From Burkholderiaceae bacterium (GTDB lineage Bacteria > Pseudomonadota > Gammaproteobacteria > Burkholderiales > Burkholderiaceae_C): 7,462 nt of DNA. Below are positions 7,432 to 7,462 of this stretch, one piece after another. The notes beneath the pieces were generated by a model. It was given only the letters and a program-made list of their open reading frames with translations. It was not told the origin of the DNA and did no database searches. The DNA is taken from contig JALQVJ010000229.1 in the NCBI GenBank assembly GCA_023260355.1, positions 1-7,462 on the forward strand, read 5' to 3'. The translations under genes and the position numbers were made by a program. The stretch's first letter is position 1. Every line of letters begins with the position of its first letter.

Positions 7432-7462
7432 AGCCCGCTAGCATACCGTGATCCGATGGATG

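Noticed and set aside
7438..7450. TATGCT, a possible -10 promoter box just upstream of trpF
   Set aside because: It matches the consensus at four of six positions but lies only about a dozen bases before the ATG. The -35 region would fall at or beyond the window edge, so it cannot be supported.
7438..7461. Possible end of an upstream gene (such as truA) finishing at the TAG at 7440-7438
   Set aside because: Only seven codons are visible and they match nothing I can recognise; any short frame could end there by chance.
1..7462. A new defence, mobile or biosynthetic system
   Set aside because: Every long stretch is explained by conserved housekeeping genes. No repeats, integrase, transposase, toxin-antitoxin pair, phage gene or compositional break was seen.

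Overview
The window looks like a stretch of core chromosome from a betaproteobacterium of the order Burkholderiales, most likely Comamonadaceae or a close relative. This rests on the gene order (era-recO-pdxJ-acpS-nagZ on one strand; trpF-trpB-trpA-accD on the other), the moderately high GC content and the flavour of the proteins. The genus cannot be told. Coding density is very high. The only spacers are of a few tens of bases, and no mobile element, CRISPR array, tRNA, rRNA or phage gene was seen.

Left half, plus strand (1-3104): the last codons of era (ribosome-assembly GTPase), then recO (recombinational repair), pdxJ (vitamin B6 synthesis), acpS (attachment of phosphopantetheine to acyl carrier protein) and nagZ (peptidoglycan recycling). 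The genes are separated by 0-24 bases or overlap (pdxJ/acpS share GTGA), so they are almost certainly one transcript continuing from a promoter upstream of the window.

Right half, minus strand (7431 down to 3098): trpF, trpB, trpA, accD and a stand-alone LON substrate-binding-domain protein. trpB/trpA overlap by ATGA and accD/LON overlap by GTGA. trpF, trpB and trpA carry out the PRAI isomerase and tryptophan synthase steps. accD encodes the carboxyltransferase beta subunit of acetyl-CoA carboxylase. The place after accD, where folC often stands in other proteobacteria, is held here by the LON-domain gene.

The two operons converge and overlap tail to tail by 7 bases at 3098-3104, inside a 13-base near-palindrome, with no recognisable intrinsic terminator. 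Nothing here amounts to a new multi-gene system. The points worth a second look are the atypical PdxJ active-site signature, the LON-domain gene coupled to accD, the stem-loop between trpF and trpB, the extended cysteine-bearing tail of TrpB, and the gapless convergent junction.
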